A stretch of DNA of 64,000 nt, from contig NC_051106.1 in NCBI RefSeq assembly GCF_901709675.1, positions 2,924,001 to 2,988,000 on the forward strand. Reading direction: 5' to 3'. Shown piece by piece: positions 62,542-64,000 of the stretch. The translations under genes and the position numbers were made by a program. The stretch is from Syngnathus acus. Its lineage: Eukaryota > Chordata > Actinopteri > Syngnathiformes > Syngnathidae. Within the stretch, counting starts at the first letter, position 1; the number at the start of each line of letters is the position of its first letter. A model generated the notes under the pieces. The model saw only the letters and a program-made list of their open reading frames with translations. It was not told the origin of the DNA and searched no databases.

Positions 62542-64000
62542 GAAGAGTAAATTCACATTGTGAAGGATAAAATGACGTGTGGGAAGGAAAGATGAACAGC
62601 ACTTTATAAACCCATTGCACATTTTAGATTAAATAAATAAGATTGCAAATTGTCATTCCTCTATCATCTCCCCTTTGTTTGAAATGTGTCCGAGGGACAT
62701 TTGAACCATCTTTGAAGACTGCGTGCAGCATTACTGCATTCTGTCATATTATGTTTTGTGAGTTGTCAACTTGTGTCAGGGTCTCCCGTAGCTTTTACAA
62801 GGTTGACTGTGCTTGCGGTGACCTCAGTTCAGTCTGTACACAGCCTGTCTGGATAAGAGTGAAGTAGACAGAAAGATCTTGGAAATTGTATGACTTGGAG
62901 TCCATCTTCATAGATTCTCATGAAAATATGCATCATTGTCAAAAGGTTATATCATTTTGAAATGAAAGAGTTTGTTGTTATTGTGTCTATCTTGACGTTC
63001 AATTGCTAACATAACCTCTTATTGCCCACTCACCGCTGTGATGCCTCACTTTTCAAGTAGTTCACAAGGCCATAAAGTGGGCCTACCATGGCAATTCAGC
63101 AGTGAAATTGCCCTGTAGTAGCTTTGAATGACTCGAGAAAATTGTCATTTATCAAACAACTGTGCTTTATACGGCCCCTGAGTTTACCCTTGGTCGGAAC
63201 AAATTGTCGCTATGTCCAGTTATTTTTACGTTCCTCCCCCAAACGGCTATTCACCTTTTTATGAAACTAATTAATCACTTGTATATCGCTCACAATCACA
63301 TGTACCCCTGAGGTAACACATGATCAATAAAAACAAATGAGGGACTATTTGAGAATAGTTATTTTTCCCCAAATAGTCTTTATATTACCTTGTAAGCTAT
63401 TTCTGTATCCACTATTGTTCCAGGGATTTAGCGAGCTCGGTAGTTCCATTTTTTTTGAAGAAAGCAGTGTTAAATTTTAAAGTAAGACAGTTTCACAAAA
63501 AACAGCAGGGATTTTGGTTAATGATACGAGATAATGAGATCAAGTCTTACCTTAGTGAACTAAATGTATGTCTGAAACTGATTTGACCTTAACATTACTG
63601 AATGAAGGAAATGTCGAATTTACTATTTCAGTGATCTGGATTAGACTTTTATTTCAATTCTAATACAAAATGAGTCATGTCGGATGAAAACCGAAATACT
63701 TTTGATAATACATCTATAGTTTCTTGTCTCTGTACCGAAGAGCAAACCATAACAAAACTTGAAATTGGATTTTCACCATTTTTTTCTCCTGCTAAATAAT
63801 ATGATCCCATTCTAGGCTTTTTGTTTTCATAGCATGTGTATGTGCATAGCAATAAGTACAAATATGAAAATACAAGCTTTATTAGACAATTATAAATACC
63901 TTTTGGAATCATTGATCATCCTTAAGTAGACTAGTTGGTTCAAATCAATAGTTAGTTATGATTTGAGCAGTTTCGACATGAGCATGCGCTTAATGTAAAA
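62542..64000. other. Intergenic, no gene recognised
   Basis: Short frames only (74 and 87 aa), without domains. No classified repeat is recognised. Confidence 0.5.

Overview
The window is nuclear DNA from a vertebrate, almost certainly a ray-finned (teleost) fish. The genes are split into many short exons with GT-AG introns, the dispersed repeats are families I know from teleost genomes (non-autonomous hAT elements ending CAGGGGTGTCAAACTC, a TA-flanked palindromic element with CCGTATTTTCC termini, and other common fish repeats), and the proteins are vertebrate. There are no bacterial operons, no CRISPR array and no rRNA. The species cannot be read from the sequence.

Layout. Positions 1 to about 26.8 kb hold no gene that I can support: AT-rich intergenic DNA with microsatellites, a GTA-hexamer array near 19.1-19.9 kb and a string of transposon copies. 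All four recognisable genes lie on the minus strand. A CD109-like thioester protein runs from 38504 down to 26848 in 30 coding exons. A short cytospin-family protein (SPECC1/SPECC1L, C-terminal calponin-homology domain) runs from 49996 down to 40157 in 11 coding exons. An unidentified two-exon small membrane-protein candidate lies at 54027-52900. erich1 runs from 59271 down to 56060 in six coding exons. From 59.3 to 64.0 kb I see only repeats and intergenic DNA.

The genes share no obvious pathway. CD109 is a GPI-anchored alpha-2-macroglobulin relative at the cell surface, cytospins act on actin and microtubules, and the role of ERICH1 is poorly known.

The main caution is reading-frame damage. 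The CD109-like gene has good splice sites, an intact thioester motif and a plausible GPI tail, yet needs about 17 one-base corrections, nearly all in short homopolymer runs. The same kind of lesion breaks the conserved CH domain of the cytospin gene and probably one erich1 exon. I see no stop codon created by substitution. This looks more like long-read consensus error than gene decay, although the excess in the CD109-like gene leaves decay possible. I found no clearly new biological system. The best leads are this indel pattern, an inverted pair of near-identical transposon copies inside the CD109-like gene, the short cytospin with a possible myristoylated N-terminus, and the unidentified small gene.
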